A stretch of 64,000 nt of DNA from contig OY727096.1 in NCBI GenBank assembly GCA_963402885.1, positions 33,523,820 through 33,587,819 of the forward strand. Reading direction: 5' to 3'. A program made the position numbers and the translations under genes. Positions 12,418 through 24,100 of the stretch are shown here, piece by piece. The notes under the pieces are model-generated. The model worked only from the letters and a program-made list of their open reading frames with translations, ran no database searches and had not been told where the DNA came from. Source of the stretch: Antedon bifida (taxonomy: Eukaryota; Echinodermata; Crinoidea; Comatulida; Antedonidae). Every line of letters begins with the position of its first letter. Position 1 is the first letter of the stretch.

Positions 12418-13954
12418 TTTTTCTGTATTATTCTTATTTCTTTCCCGTTTTTTTGTGGCTCACGTATCTCTAAAATGTGTAAACATAATATTTCATAACT
12501 TTGACAACATGTGGGCATTTACGTGAAGTTGTGCACCTCCTATTTTGAATGACGTCAGAGTTGCGCAACGTGACTTACGCGCGATTTTATGATTTTTAAT
12601 GATTGATCATAGCTTAAAAACCAAGAGTAATTTTTTTTTTACCCTTTATGAAAATTTAAGTCATATCAAGGGCAAACTTTTAGTTAACTAAAAATTGCGT
12701 GTTTTACAAGAAGTTACGCGCGCACGCGCATTTAAAATTTTAAAATGCGCAAAATTAATTTCTAATCAACTTTTTACGCCGTTCATGACATTTTGCGCAT
12801 GTCAAAATTTCCCGCGCGCGCGAACAATTTTACGCGTGCGGTGCGCACGCAACATGAAAATCATGTTTTTTTCTATTAGATTGTGATTTTCCAGCATTTC
12901 CTAGTCATTTTTAAAAAGATTGACATCATTTCAAATTAAAATGACGTCATACGTACACGTTGATTTAGACCATTTGCATGCCTTTTAGTTGCAAAAGTTA
13001 CAAAATATTGTCAAAATTATGCCTATTTTGAATCTATTATAGCTCCTCAGGATCAACCGTTACCCCCGAGTTTTTTAACTTAATATTAAAGCAGATATGT
13101 TGTAGATATGAATTCATGCAGAATTTTTTCCTTACGGATGTTGTGACGTCATCGTATGGCCACACAAATGTAAAAAATAGGATTTTTGTCTCTTTCTTTA
13201 TTGCTCATCACATTCAATGGAGCGCATCACGCTTATCCGTCTTCCATTTTCTCCGAGATTTTAATATTATCTAAGTCAATCAATTTTCTTTCGCATGAGT
13301 TAAAAATATTTTAATTTTTATAACGTCATCATGCCTAAAAATTTAAATTACGTTGGTCATTAATTTTATCTTTACAGTAAATTTTAATCTGTTATAGCTC
13401 GTAAGAATAAAATGTGATAATCACGATTAAAACGTTTTCTGGAAGCTATTGGATTGTAGATACGAATTCATGTGAACATTTTGTCAATCAGATGTAGTGA
13501 CGTCATCATATGGCCAGTTGAATAAAAAAAGTCGTATTTTCATATTTTGCGTCATAGTTCATCACATTTAAAAGAGCGCGCATCTATATTTTACGTATCC
13601 AAATTTCTTCTACACGCTAATATGTTGTTGCTGAGATAATAGCCTTCCAAAATTGTTATTTTAGTGTTTCATTTTGATACCGTCGCCATGTTAAAAAATG
13701 GAATAAATGGCGGGTCCCGTAATTTCACCTATTCTACACTGTATGTAATATGTATACAGATTATACTGTTTGCATGTATATACTATATGACACAAAATTG
13801 ACAGAATTCAGAACTAACAGCATATCATATTCTTCAGTTCTTGTCATAATGCCATAATCTTTATCTGTGTGCAATATTCCAACGTATGACGTGCACGTGG
13901 CGTTTGTCGTTGTGCGGATAACTAACTCGTCAAAGTGACGAGTTTCATGTCTAG
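12418..13954 (+). mobile_element. Helitron-like unit L8, mosaic B/A
   Basis: The 5' half is B-like (GCACGCAACATGAAAATCATG block). The 3' half, from about 13330, is A-like and ends TCATGT-CTAG (13951-13954). The start TTCTTATTTCTTTCCCG is shared with L11. Confidence 0.74.
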
Positions 13955-15104
13955 TTTTTTTTTTCTGTATTCTTCTTTCTTTCTGTCATTTTTGTGTCAC
14001 GCGTAACTCAAAAACGTGTAAACATAACATTTTATAACTTTGTCAACATGTGGGCGTTCACATGAAGTTGTGCACCCGCTATTGTGAATGACGTCAGAGT
14101 TGCGCAACGTGACTTACGCGCGTTTTTATGAATTTCGCGTATTTAACATAGATCGAAAACCATATAACATTTTAATTTGAAACTTAGAAAAAGTTTAAGT
14201 TATATCTTGCGCTAACTGACTGTGAGAAAAAAATGGCATGTTTCACACGAAGTTACGCGCGCACGCGCGTTTAAAATTTCAAAATGCGAAAAATCAATTT
14301 CTAATCAACTTTCTACGCGTTTTATGTCATTTTGAGCATGTCAAAAATTCCCACGTGCGCGCATATTTTTACGCGCGCGGTGCGCACGTAGCGTTGAAAA
14401 CAATTTTTTTTGTGTGATTTATGTTTTTCCAGCCTTTTCAAGTAATTTTACCAACTTTCAAAAAATTTCGACTTAAAATTAATGACAAAAAATTTAAATA
14501 ACCTGGGTCACTTATTTTCTTCTTTACAGTAACTTTCAATCTGTTATAGCTCGTCAGAATAAAAAGCTATAATCATGATTAAAACGTATTCTGGAAGCTA
14601 TTGGATTGTAGATACGAATTCATGTGAACATTTTTCCAATCCGACGACGTGACGTCATTATATGGCCAGTTGAATAAAAAATGTCGTATTTTCATCTTTT
14701 GCGTCATAGTTCATCACATTTAAAAGAGCGCGCATCTATATTTTACGTATTCAAATTTCTTCTACACGTTAACATGTTGTTGCTGAGATAATGTACTTCC
14801 GAAATTGCTATCTTAGTGTTTCATTTTGATACCGTCGCCATGTTAAAAATAGGAATAAACGGGGGGATCCCGTAATTTCACCTATTCTACACTGTATGTA
14901 ATACGTATACAGATTATACCGTTTATACTGTATATACTATATGACACAAAATTGACAGAATTCAGCACTAACAGCATATGATATTCTTCAGTTCAGGTCA
15001 TAATGCCATAATCTTTTTCCGTGTGCAAAATTCCAACGTATGATGTGCGCGTGGCATTTGTCGTGCGGATAACTAACTCGTCAAAGTGACGAGTTCAAAT
15101 CTAG
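13955..15104 (+). mobile_element. Helitron-like unit L9, type A, internally deleted (1150 bp)
   Basis: About 370 bp, close to two 178-bp periods, is missing at about 14482, where CTTAAAATTAATGAC joins AAAAAATTTAAATAAC. CTAG 15101-15104. Confidence 0.74.
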
Positions 15105-16623
15105 TTCTTCTTTCTTTCTGTCATTTTTGTGCAGAGCGTATCTATAAGACGTGTAAAGTTAACATTTTATAACTTTGTCAACATATGGGCAATCACGTGA
15201 AGTTGTGCTTTCCTATAATTGAATGACGTCAGAGTTGCGCAACATGACTTACGCGCGTTTTTATGAATTTCGCGTATTTAACATAGATCGAAAACCATAT
15301 AACAATTTAAATTGAAACTTAGCAAAAGTCTAATTTATATCGTGCGCTAACTTTTTGTGCACTAAAAATGGCATGTTTTACACGAAGTTACGCGCGCACA
15401 CGCGTTTAAAATTTTACAATGCGAAAAATCAATTTCTAATCAACTTTCTACGCGTTTCATGTCATTTTGAGCATGTCAAAAATTCCCACACGTGCGCACA
15501 TTTTTACGCGCGTGGTGCACACGTAGCGTTAAAAACGTCATTTTTTCGAGTGATTTATGTTTTTCCAGCCTTTTCTAGTAATTTTACCAACTTTTAAACA
15601 ATTTCGACTTTAAATTACGTCATACGAGCACGTAGAATATGATAATTTGCGCGCTTTTTGGATAAAAAACTTCAAAAATTCGTCAAAATTAAGCCTTTTT
15701 TTAAACAATCGTAGTTTTTAAACTAAACGGTAAAAATTATTTTTATTAAACATTCTGGAAGTTGATGAGTTGTAGATATCAGATCATGCATTAATTTGGC
15801 TAACTGGACATTGTGACGTCATCGTATGGCCACGCGAATATGAAATTTAGGATTTTTGTATCTTTCGTCATAACTCCTCACATTTAATAGAGCGCATCTC
15901 CACTTATCCGTTTTCCATTTTCACCCCGATTTTGATATTGTCTAGATCAATGAACTATCTTTAGCATGAGTTAAAAATATTTTAATTTTTATGACGTCAT
16001 CATGCCTAAAAATTTAAGTTACGTGTGGCATTAATTTCATCTTTACAGTAAATTTCAATCTGTTATAGCTCGTAAGAATAAAATGTGATAATCACGATTA
16101 AAACGTTTTCTTGAAGCTATTGGATTGTAGATACAAAATCATGTAAAAATTTTGCCAATCGGATGTGGTGACGTCATCATATGGCCAGTTAAATAAAAAA
16201 AGTCGTATTTTCATATTTTACGTCATAGTTCATCACATTTAAAAGAGCGCGCATCTATATTTTATGTATCCAAATTTCTTCTACACGCTAATATGTTGTT
16301 GCTGAGATAATATCCTTCCGAAATTATTATTTTAGTGTTTCATTTTGATACCGTCGCCATGTTAAAAAATGGAATAAATGGCGGGTCCCGTAATTTCACC
16401 TATTCCACACTGTATGTAATATGTATACAGATTATACTGTTTATACTGTACTGTACTATATGACACAAAATTGACAGAATTCAGCACTAACAACATATCA
16501 TATTCTTCAGATCAGGTCATATGCCATAATTTTTTTCTGTGTGCAAAATTCTAACGTATGACGTGCACGTGGCGTTTGTCGTGCGGATAACTAACTCGTC
16601 AAAGTGACGAGTTTCATGTCTAG
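15105..16623 (+). mobile_element. Helitron-like unit L10, type A
   Basis: Directly abuts L9. Shares a diagnostic TTTTTGTGCACTAAAAATGG segment with R3 and R6. CTAG 16620-16623. Confidence 0.75.
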
Positions 16624-18137
16624 TTCTTATTTCTTTCCCGTTTTTTTGTGGCTCACATATCTCTAAAATGTGTAAACATAATATTTCATAACTTTGACAA
16701 CATGTGGGCATTTACGTCAAGTTGTGCACCTCCTATTTTGAATGACGTCAGAGTTGCGCAACGTGACTTACGCGCGATTTTATGATTTTTAATGATTGAT
16801 CATAGCTTAAAAACCAAGCGTAATTTTTTTTTTACCCTTTATGAAAATTTAAGTCATATCAAGGGCAAACTTTTAGTTAACTAAAAATGGCATGTTTTAC
16901 AAGAAGTTACGCGCGCACGCGCATTTAAAATTTTAAAATGCGCAAAATTAATTTCTAATCAACTTTTTACGCCATTCATGACATTTTGCGCATGTCAAAA
17001 TTTCCCCCGCGCGCGAACAATTTTACGCGTGCAGTGCGCACGCAGCATGAAAATCATGTTTTTTTCTATTAAATTGAGATTTTCCAGCCTTTCCTAGTCA
17101 TTTTTAAAAAGATTGACATCATTTCAAATTAAAATGATGTCATACGTACACGTTGATTTAGACCATTTGCATACGTTTTAGTTGCAAAAGTTACAAAATA
17201 TTGTCAAAATTATGCCTATTTTGAATCTATTATAGCTCCTCAGGATCAACCGTTACCCCCGAGTTTTTTAACTTAATATGTAAGCAGATATGTTGTAGAT
17301 ATGAATTCATGCAGAATTTTTTCCTTACGGATGTTGTGACGTCATCGTATGGCCACACAAATGTAAAAAATAGGATTTTTGTCTCTTTCGTTATTGCTCA
17401 TCACATTCAATGGAGCGCAATACGCTTATCCGTCTTCCATTTTCTCCGAGATTTTAATATTATCTAGGTCAATCAACTATCTTTCGCATGAGTTAAAAAT
17501 ACTTTAATTTTTATAACGTCATCATGCCTAAAAATTTAAATTACGTGGGTCATTAATTTTATCTTTACAGTAAATTTTAATCTGTTATAGCTCGTAAGAA
17601 TAAAATGTAATAATCACGATTAAAACGTTTTCTGGAAGCTATTGGATTGTAGATACAAAATCATGTGAAAATTTTGCCAATCGGATGTTGTGACATCATC
17701 ATATGGCCAGTTAAATAAAAAAAGTCGTATTTTCATATTTTGCGTCATAGTTCATTACATTTAAAAGAGCGCGCATTAATATTTCACGTATTAAAATTTC
17801 TTCTACACGTTAACATGTTGTTGCTGAGATAATTTCCTTGCAAATTGCTACCTTCGAATTTCATTTTACAACCGTCAACATGTTTAAAATTGCAATAAAT
17901 AGCGGGTCCCGTAATTTCACCTATTCTACATGTACACTGTATGTGATACAGATACAGATTATACTGTGTATACTATATATGAATCAAAATAATAGAATTC
18001 AGCAATAACAACATATTCTTCAGTTCAGGTCATAATGCCATAATCTTTTTCTGTGTGCAATATTTCAACGTATGACGTTCACGTGGCGTTTGTCGTGCGG
18101 TTAACTAACTCGTCAAAGTGACGAGTTTCATGTCTAG
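16624..18137 (+). mobile_element. Helitron-like unit L11, mosaic B/A
   Basis: Same B-like 5' half and A-like 3' half as L8. The closest right-array relatives are R1 and R2. The subterminal word is GCGGTTAAC instead of GCGGATAAC. CTAG 18134-18137. Confidence 0.74.
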
Positions 18138-18310
18138 TTATCTTCTTTGTTAGTTATCCGCATTCAGCGGATAACTCCTTGTAACTGTCCTGTTTCATCA
18201 TCTTTTTAGTTATCCGCTTAGTAGCGGATAACTCCTTGTTATTGTAGTGGATCAATATTTTTTTTTTTGGTTATCCGCACTTGGCGGATAACCCCTTGTT
18301 ATTGTCAGGA

Positions 18311-18344
<34 letters not shown>

Positions 18345-18385
18345 CTATGTTATTCTTCTTTCTTTCCCTGAATTTTGTTGGCAGT
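18138..18385 (+). repeat. Three junction hairpin cassettes, poly-T and a stub of a Helitron 5' end
   Basis: Three GTTATCCGC...GCGGATAAC hairpins (loops ATTCA, TTAGTA, ACTTG), a ~35-bp poly-T and then TTCTTCTTTCTTTCCCTGAATTTTGTTG, the first ~30 bp of a type B unit. Helitron similarity stops near 18385. Confidence 0.7.
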
Positions 18386-18926
18386 AGCTAGCGTACGATG
18401 TTCGTACGTTACCGATGTTTACCAGCTAGGCCTACAAAACTAAGCCTAGCTAGGCTAGGCCTAAGACCGTCCACGAGAGGTCAATCGCCGCGAGCTACTT
18501 AGGTAGTGCATTGTTTCTCACTTTTTATCATAATTTACCATAAAACGTACATTTAAGACAAGGAATGACATGGTTTAATGTTTTTAAAGTGATATATATG
18601 TATTATTTTCCAAAAAACGTCCAAAATTGCAGGGAAGGGGTCTTTAACCATTACCCATTCTTGACTATGGACTACCTGCTTGGATGCCTCAAAGCAAGTC
18701 CCAGTCAATCCGCATCGAGCGCATCCAAAGAAATTTTACAAGAGTTCTAAAATGCAAAAGAGGAGGGATAGTGTACCTTACCTGAAATCTTTTAACAAAA
18801 TCCTAATTTCACTTTATTTTGAAATGTCTTTTTGGCTTTACTGACTGCTCTTTTGTCATCCAGAATTTCACTATCAATCCTAGACATACTGAAGACCTCA
18901 CTTTTAATCATCTCTTTTTCAAACTC
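18386..18926. other. Non-Helitron segment between a Helitron 5' stub and a 5'-truncated copy
   Basis: Contains TAGGCCTA-rich sequence (18425-18470), a LINE RT scrap (18648-18785) and, on the - strand, about 45 open codons (18926 down to about 18790) that I do not recognise. It takes the place of the first ~350 bp of a unit. Confidence 0.45.
18648..18785 (+). pseudogene. LINE reverse-transcriptase C-terminal scrap
   Basis: One + frame reads PILDYGLPAW and RIERIQRNFTRVL, the pattern seen downstream of the RT domain in Jockey/CR1-like non-LTR elements (P(I/V)LEYGS..W....IE.VQRR.TR). About 43 codons remain between two stops. Confidence 0.55.
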
Positions 18927-19857
18927 TGGCACATTTGTACGCGCACGGTGCGCACATAGCGTTAAAAACATCTTTTTTTCCCGTGAATTATGTTTCTCCA
19001 GCCTTTTCTAGTTATTTTACAAACTTTTAAGCAATTTCGACTTAAAATCACGTCATACGAGCACGTCGAATTTGACAATTCGCACATGTTTTTGTTCAAA
19101 AATTCAGTGAAGTTTCTTTTTATTACATATTCTGGAAGTTGATGAGTGATATCGGATCATGCATCAATATGGCTAACCAAAAAATAAAATATAGGATTTT
19201 TGTCTCTTTAGCCATAGCTCATCACATTTAATAGAGCGCATCTCCACTAATATCCGTATTCCATTTTCTCCCAGATCAATCAATTATTTTTCACATAATT
19301 TACCATTTTAAAAATGTAATTGGTTCACTTATTTTCATCATTACAGTAAATTTCAATATGTTATAGCTCCTCAGAATGAAAAGTGATCCTCATGATTAAA
19401 ACGTTTTCTGGAAGCTGAATTCATGTACAAATTTTGTGCATCGGATGTTGTGATGTCGTCATATGGCCAGTTGAATTATAAAAGTCGTATTTTCATATTT
19501 TGCGTCATACTGTAGTTCATGACATTTAAAAAAGCATGCATCCATATTCTATGTATCCAAATTTCTTCAATTCCCTTTCAAAATTGCTATATACGTGTTT
19601 CATTTTGGTGACATCATCATGTTAAAAATTGGAATAAAAGGTGCGTCCTGTTATTTTCACCTATTTTACACTGAGTGTATTATGTATACAGTATAGTGTA
19701 TACTGTATATACTTAGACACAATATAGAGGGCACACTAACATTTTATTTTAATGGCATAATCGTTTTTTCTGTGCGCAATATTCTAACGTATGACGTGCA
19801 CATGGCATTTGCGCGGCGGATAACCTAACTCGTCCATAGTGACGAGTTCAAATCTAG
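18927..19857 (+). mobile_element. Older, diverged, 5'-truncated Helitron-like copy (L12)
   Basis: Starts within the CG-rich block (TACGCGCACGGTGCGCAC) and shows scattered deletions. Several TGACGTCA words have decayed, for example TGATGTCG near 19452. The 3' hairpin is altered in the loop (CGTCCATAGTGACG), with CTAG at 19854-19857 followed by T. Confidence 0.7.
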
Positions 19858-20611
19858 TTATCTTTAATTCTTTTTTTTTGTGCATATTTAATTACATTTT
19901 CTTTGTATATTCACAGCTTAATACATTATTTGTTTATAAAATTATACATTTATTTTAGTTAAGATCAGGAACTGCTGACTTTTGTAGCTACAGTAATCTT
20001 ATTTACTTTATCAGTCCCTGACCAATTCATCTCTGTACATTTTATCTATGGTTTGTTGGTCAAATAAATAAATGAAATGAAATGGATGAAATTAAAAAAT
20101 CATCAAACTGGTAAACAGTAACTTACTAACAGATTCTGCATCTCGTTGCCTTTACACATTTGTTATGCAAATTACCTACTGTACAGCAGACTAAGCCAAC
20201 AACACCGCGTGGTGTTTAACCATACAGTACTGACTTTACTGTAGCCACATATTCCTTTGAACTAGATTTACTGCATTTACAGAAACTTTTAGTAGGCCCC
20301 ATTATTTCCAAAATTATCGTAATAAAACAGTCCCAAAATGTCTCTTTTGAAACCTCATAAAATGAGGCAGCCCCCCAGCCAATAGTTGCTCATTTCACTC
20401 GCAAATCTATAGATTCTTAAATGTTGGCAGCTTATCAAATGTAATATAATATGCTTTCATGGTTACCGGTAAGACAAAAGTAGTTTCTTTTCAGAGAATA
20501 TATATTAGATATATTAATAATAATAATATATATTTATCATTATTGGTTTGGTAAGCTTTGGTATAGTAATAACATTTTTGTTTGTTCTTTCAAGAGTATT
20601 ATCACATCACC
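19858..20611 (+). promoter_or_regulatory. Presumed 5' flank and 5' UTR region of RNF213
   Basis: No coding sequence is seen. An octamer ATGCAAAT at 20165-20172 and a CCAAT at 20379-20383 are the only recognisable promoter-type words. A short AACACC-GCGT-GGTGTT palindrome lies near 20200. The AATAAATAAATGAAATGAAATG stretch near 20065 could instead be the tail of an old LINE. The acceptor before 20595 suggests a non-coding first exon, whose position I cannot fix. Confidence 0.35.
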
Positions 20612-21140
20612 ATGCGTAAGAAGAAAAATACTTGTCAATCTCCTGGCTGTAACAATAAAACAAAGAATTTAAACAAATTGCATTGTGAAAAGTGTTTAAA
20701 AAAGTTTGATCGTTGCGAATTTCCAGGCTGTAAAAAAAAAGCTAAAAATAAAAAAAAATTTTGTGGCAAGTGTTTAAAAAACCTAGATAATTGTGCATCT
20801 CCAGGCTGTAAAACCACAATCATCAAAAACCTAAACAATCAATTTTGTGGTAAGTGTCAACAAGCAAAATCTAATGATGAGAAAAGGGAACAAGAAGAAT
20901 GCTTGGCTGCTTCTGCATCTCCAGATCAAAATAAAAAGTGTTATGAAACGTCAAAATCTGATGATGAAGAAGCTCAGAAAATGGAATCACTAAAATCCTT
21001 GCCCCCAGACTGCAAAGACGAAATAGAGAATTCTGCCGATGATCAGAAAGTAAAACAGCTTCAATGCATGCGTTGTTCAAGTCCAGTTCTTCCATCCCAT
21101 AATTTCTGTTCAAAATGTGGGCTTCTGCAACAATCATCAG
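20595..21140 (+). CDS. RNF213: RNF213 coding exon 1: triplicated Cys4 motif plus zinc ribbon
   Basis: Residues 1-176. I chose ATG 20612 because it is the first ATG after a good acceptor (TTCTTTCAAG, AG at 20593-20594), which implies an upstream non-coding exon. The exon holds three CX4C-X10-12-CX2C units at C8/C13/C25/C28, C35/C40/C51/C54 and C61/C66/C79/C82 with a 26-27 residue period, each with a PGC core. A CX2C-X10-CX2C zinc ribbon follows at C152/C155/C166/C169. The last ribbon resembles the short CX2C-X11-CX2C motif at the extreme N-terminus of human RNF213. The triplet before it is extra and Lys-rich. Donor CAG|GTATGG, phase 1. Confidence 0.85.
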
Positions 21141-24100
21141 GTATGGATTTTTCTTCATTGTTAAAAGTAATACATTTTAGTTATATTATTTATACAAAAT
21201 AAGAAAGCAGCAATGATACACTTATGTCACATCGAAATATGAGGACGATGTCCTGCGTGAGATGCATTTATTCCAGGCCTACTACAAAGTCTGAACTATC
21301 CCGTTTTCCTTCTAGTCCTTCTAGTCACATATGTAAGGAAAACTAGCTCCAGCTCGATATTTGTGCCAAAATAGATTTTATTGGTTAATTTTGTTATTCT
21401 TGTGTTGCTGAATTAAAAAAAGTTAGGTGCTATTTTTTTCGACCACTCCTTCAGCCGCCATTTTGTATTTCAAAATGGCCGACATTCCACACTGAACTTT
21501 GTCATCCATGGTATCATCGGAAAGAGAATGTAATACTTATCATTTTATCCCATTAGATCCATATCAAAAAATGCATAGTTACATAGTTATTTAACAATAA
21601 AACAAGTCACGTGACCAATAAAGGTCAAAAGGTCAACATTTTAATCTTCTCAAATACTTTACTGTCAGCATCTCAAGAATAACAAAATTAGCTAAAAAAT
21701 CTATTTTGGCACAAATATCAAGCTGCAAGACATAATAACCCATACTATTAGAGGGGTGTAGGAATAATGGCACATGTAGAGGTAGGTATCTCACTTTCAG
21801 CCAACACCACTGTTGAATTGTATATTTGCATGATGAGACTCGGTTTACAGTAAATTGTGTTTTTTTTCAGAAAACCAAGGTGTCGACAGACAATCTCCTC
21901 CACCTCTTGGACAACAGGATCCTTCATCTGGTGACAATTCTAGAGCACCTCGCCATAGTACAGTGATAGAGGTACAGAAGCAAAGAATGGCAGATTCAAA
22001 GAATCAGTTTGATAGGAAAAAAGAGATAAACGAGCAATGTCAATATGATGATCAAGCAAGTGGAACAAGTGGAGAGGTGCATCACATAGAAGGATATGAC
22101 ATGTATGAAAACCAGATTGAAAACATTGTTAAAGATCCAAGTGGAGGTACAAATCAAGATAATAAACATAATATGGTAGCAGAGCAGCCAATTCCAGGAG
22201 AACAGACAACTGATTCTTTTTTTTTGGAGGAAAATCAGACAGCTAATTCAAAGAATGGAATGTCAGGAGAGCAGAACACTGCAACAGTGGTGCCAAATGC
22301 AGCAAATCAAACAAATGTCAAGATGGAAATTCCAAGTGATCAGAGAACTGCAGCAGAGCTAGAGCAGAAAACTATGGCAAATCAGACAGCTGCAACAGAG
22401 AATGCACCAACAAATCAGGCTTCAGTAGGGTATAATCTCGGACCAATTGAATGGGATGGTTCACCAGTAGATAGGGTATGACAATTTGTTTCTTTGAAAT
22501 AAATGTAATTGTTATTGCTAATTTGATCAAATTCTCCCACTCGAAAATTGCAGTGTTATTTTTTATAAATTGTATCATATATCATTTATTTCGCCATATT
22601 GTAAACAAAAATGTACATAAATTATCAGTCTTACTTACTTACTACCAAATGCATAATTTCTAAAAAAACAATAGTTTTCAAAATCACTGCAAACCAACAT
22701 TGCATCAATGGTAATCTAACAATGTATTATTTGTAACTAGTCTTCAGGTCAAGAAACTCAAGACAATGATTCAAAACAAGGAAGCAGCCCTCAAACAACC
22801 CAGAAAGCAGACAATAAAGGTTCTACATATGCTCGAGTTGCTGGTGCAAATAAAGTAAGAATTTTGAAATTCACACTAACGTTTGAAAAGCAAAAGCACA
22901 AACAATTTTATAGGCAATTATGTAACAAACATAAATGTATGAATACTATTTTTCTTTAATTGATTTTTAAAAATTAGAATGATCACCAAGGAGCAGGAGA
23001 TCCTACAAGTACTGTTGACAGAGCTACACCAACAAATCCGTAATGTCCAATCAAATATTGAATTTATTATATGTATTCAACAATTTGTAATTCCTTTTAA
23101 AGAAACAGATGCATTTTTGTTGTACTCTACATATAAAAAAAATAAATAGATATAAAAAACTTGCTTACACTTTTACAGCCAAAAGCAACTTAAAAAACCA
23201 AATGCTTTGAAAGATTATACAGAAGGGAAAATGATGAAAATACACTTCTATGCAGTTCTTACACGTGAATTTGAATTCAACACCAAGACTGATGCCGTGT
23301 ACATTCATTTTGGATCACAGGATCTTGGAAATTTTAAGTATAATGCTGTTGAAATGAAGGTACAGAGGTAAGAGATAGAGTACATATAAAAAAAATTGGC
23401 AATTTTATCTAATATTTTACTGAATATAACTCTGTTTTTCAGTTGAAAATGATTCAAGATTTTACTTCATGATGAATGAAAACAGGTTCTACCCATGGAA
23501 CAATCAGTTAATTAATTAATTCTAAAAAAAAATGTCCTAATGTTATTGTGTTAAATTTTTAACCACAGTTTTGCATGGCAAAATCAGCATGTTAAATAAA
23601 TCAACATTGTGATCAATATGTCAGAGGAGACATTGAAATCTACAAACACAAGACATAAATTATGATTTTAGGCTATCTCTATTTAACCCGAATCTATACA
23701 TCAACAGTAAACCATGCCATTGTCTTTTGCCCAGTTTATATGTTACAACCCTTTCTAGACACATGTTTTTTGTTTGCCAGTCTAAACCCAGTTAGCTTGT
23801 TTTACGTTGCTGTTCACACCTCTCAATATATAATGCTTTTTTAGCTAGTTTCAATTCTTCCCACTGCCTATTGTCTTAGCTTTCACACCTTATAGTCACA
23901 CCCAATTTCACTTCTGCATTCTTACTCCTGAGGACAATGGCGCAGATCCGTTTTTAATAGTGGGGGGAGGGGAGGAATACTTTGTGAGCGAAGCGAGCAA
24001 CATTAGGCTGGGGCCACACAGGGCCCCTGGTCGGGCTCTTTGAATAATTTATAGGTCGTTTCAATGGATTTCGCCCACGATTTTGTCTTTGTCCATGATC

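Larger units (their letters stand above)
1..18137 (+). mobile_element. Left tandem array of non-autonomous Helitron-like units (about 12 copies)
   Basis: Twelve head-to-tail units, mostly 1.48-1.62 kb, each ending in a 9-bp stem (AACTCGTCA / TGACGAGTT, AAG loop), then TCATGT or CAAAT, CTAG and T. The next unit starts with TC-rich TCTTCTTTCTTTC. A 3' hairpin followed by CTRR and a 5' TC are Helitron hallmarks. CTAG ends fall at 1209, 2826, 4346, 5871, 7350, 8825, 10832, 12417, 13954, 15104, 16623 and 18137. There is no Rep/helicase reading frame, so the units are non-autonomous. Short reading frames inside recur at the same place in every unit and are not genes. Two sequence types (A: start ...CTGTCATTTTTGTG; B: start ...CCCGGATTTTTGTG) and mosaics of them occur. 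Confidence 0.78.

Noticed and set aside
18790-18926. Antisense exon with GTAAGG donor near 18786
   Set aside because: About 45 open codons with an in-frame stop before the donor, unrecognised, and inside a patchwork of transposon pieces. Kept only as part of the non-Helitron segment.
20635-20838. Antisense frames over RNF213 exon 1 (also 20871-21158)
   Set aside because: They lie opposite a well-supported coding exon, with compositions dictated by its Cys/Lys codons.
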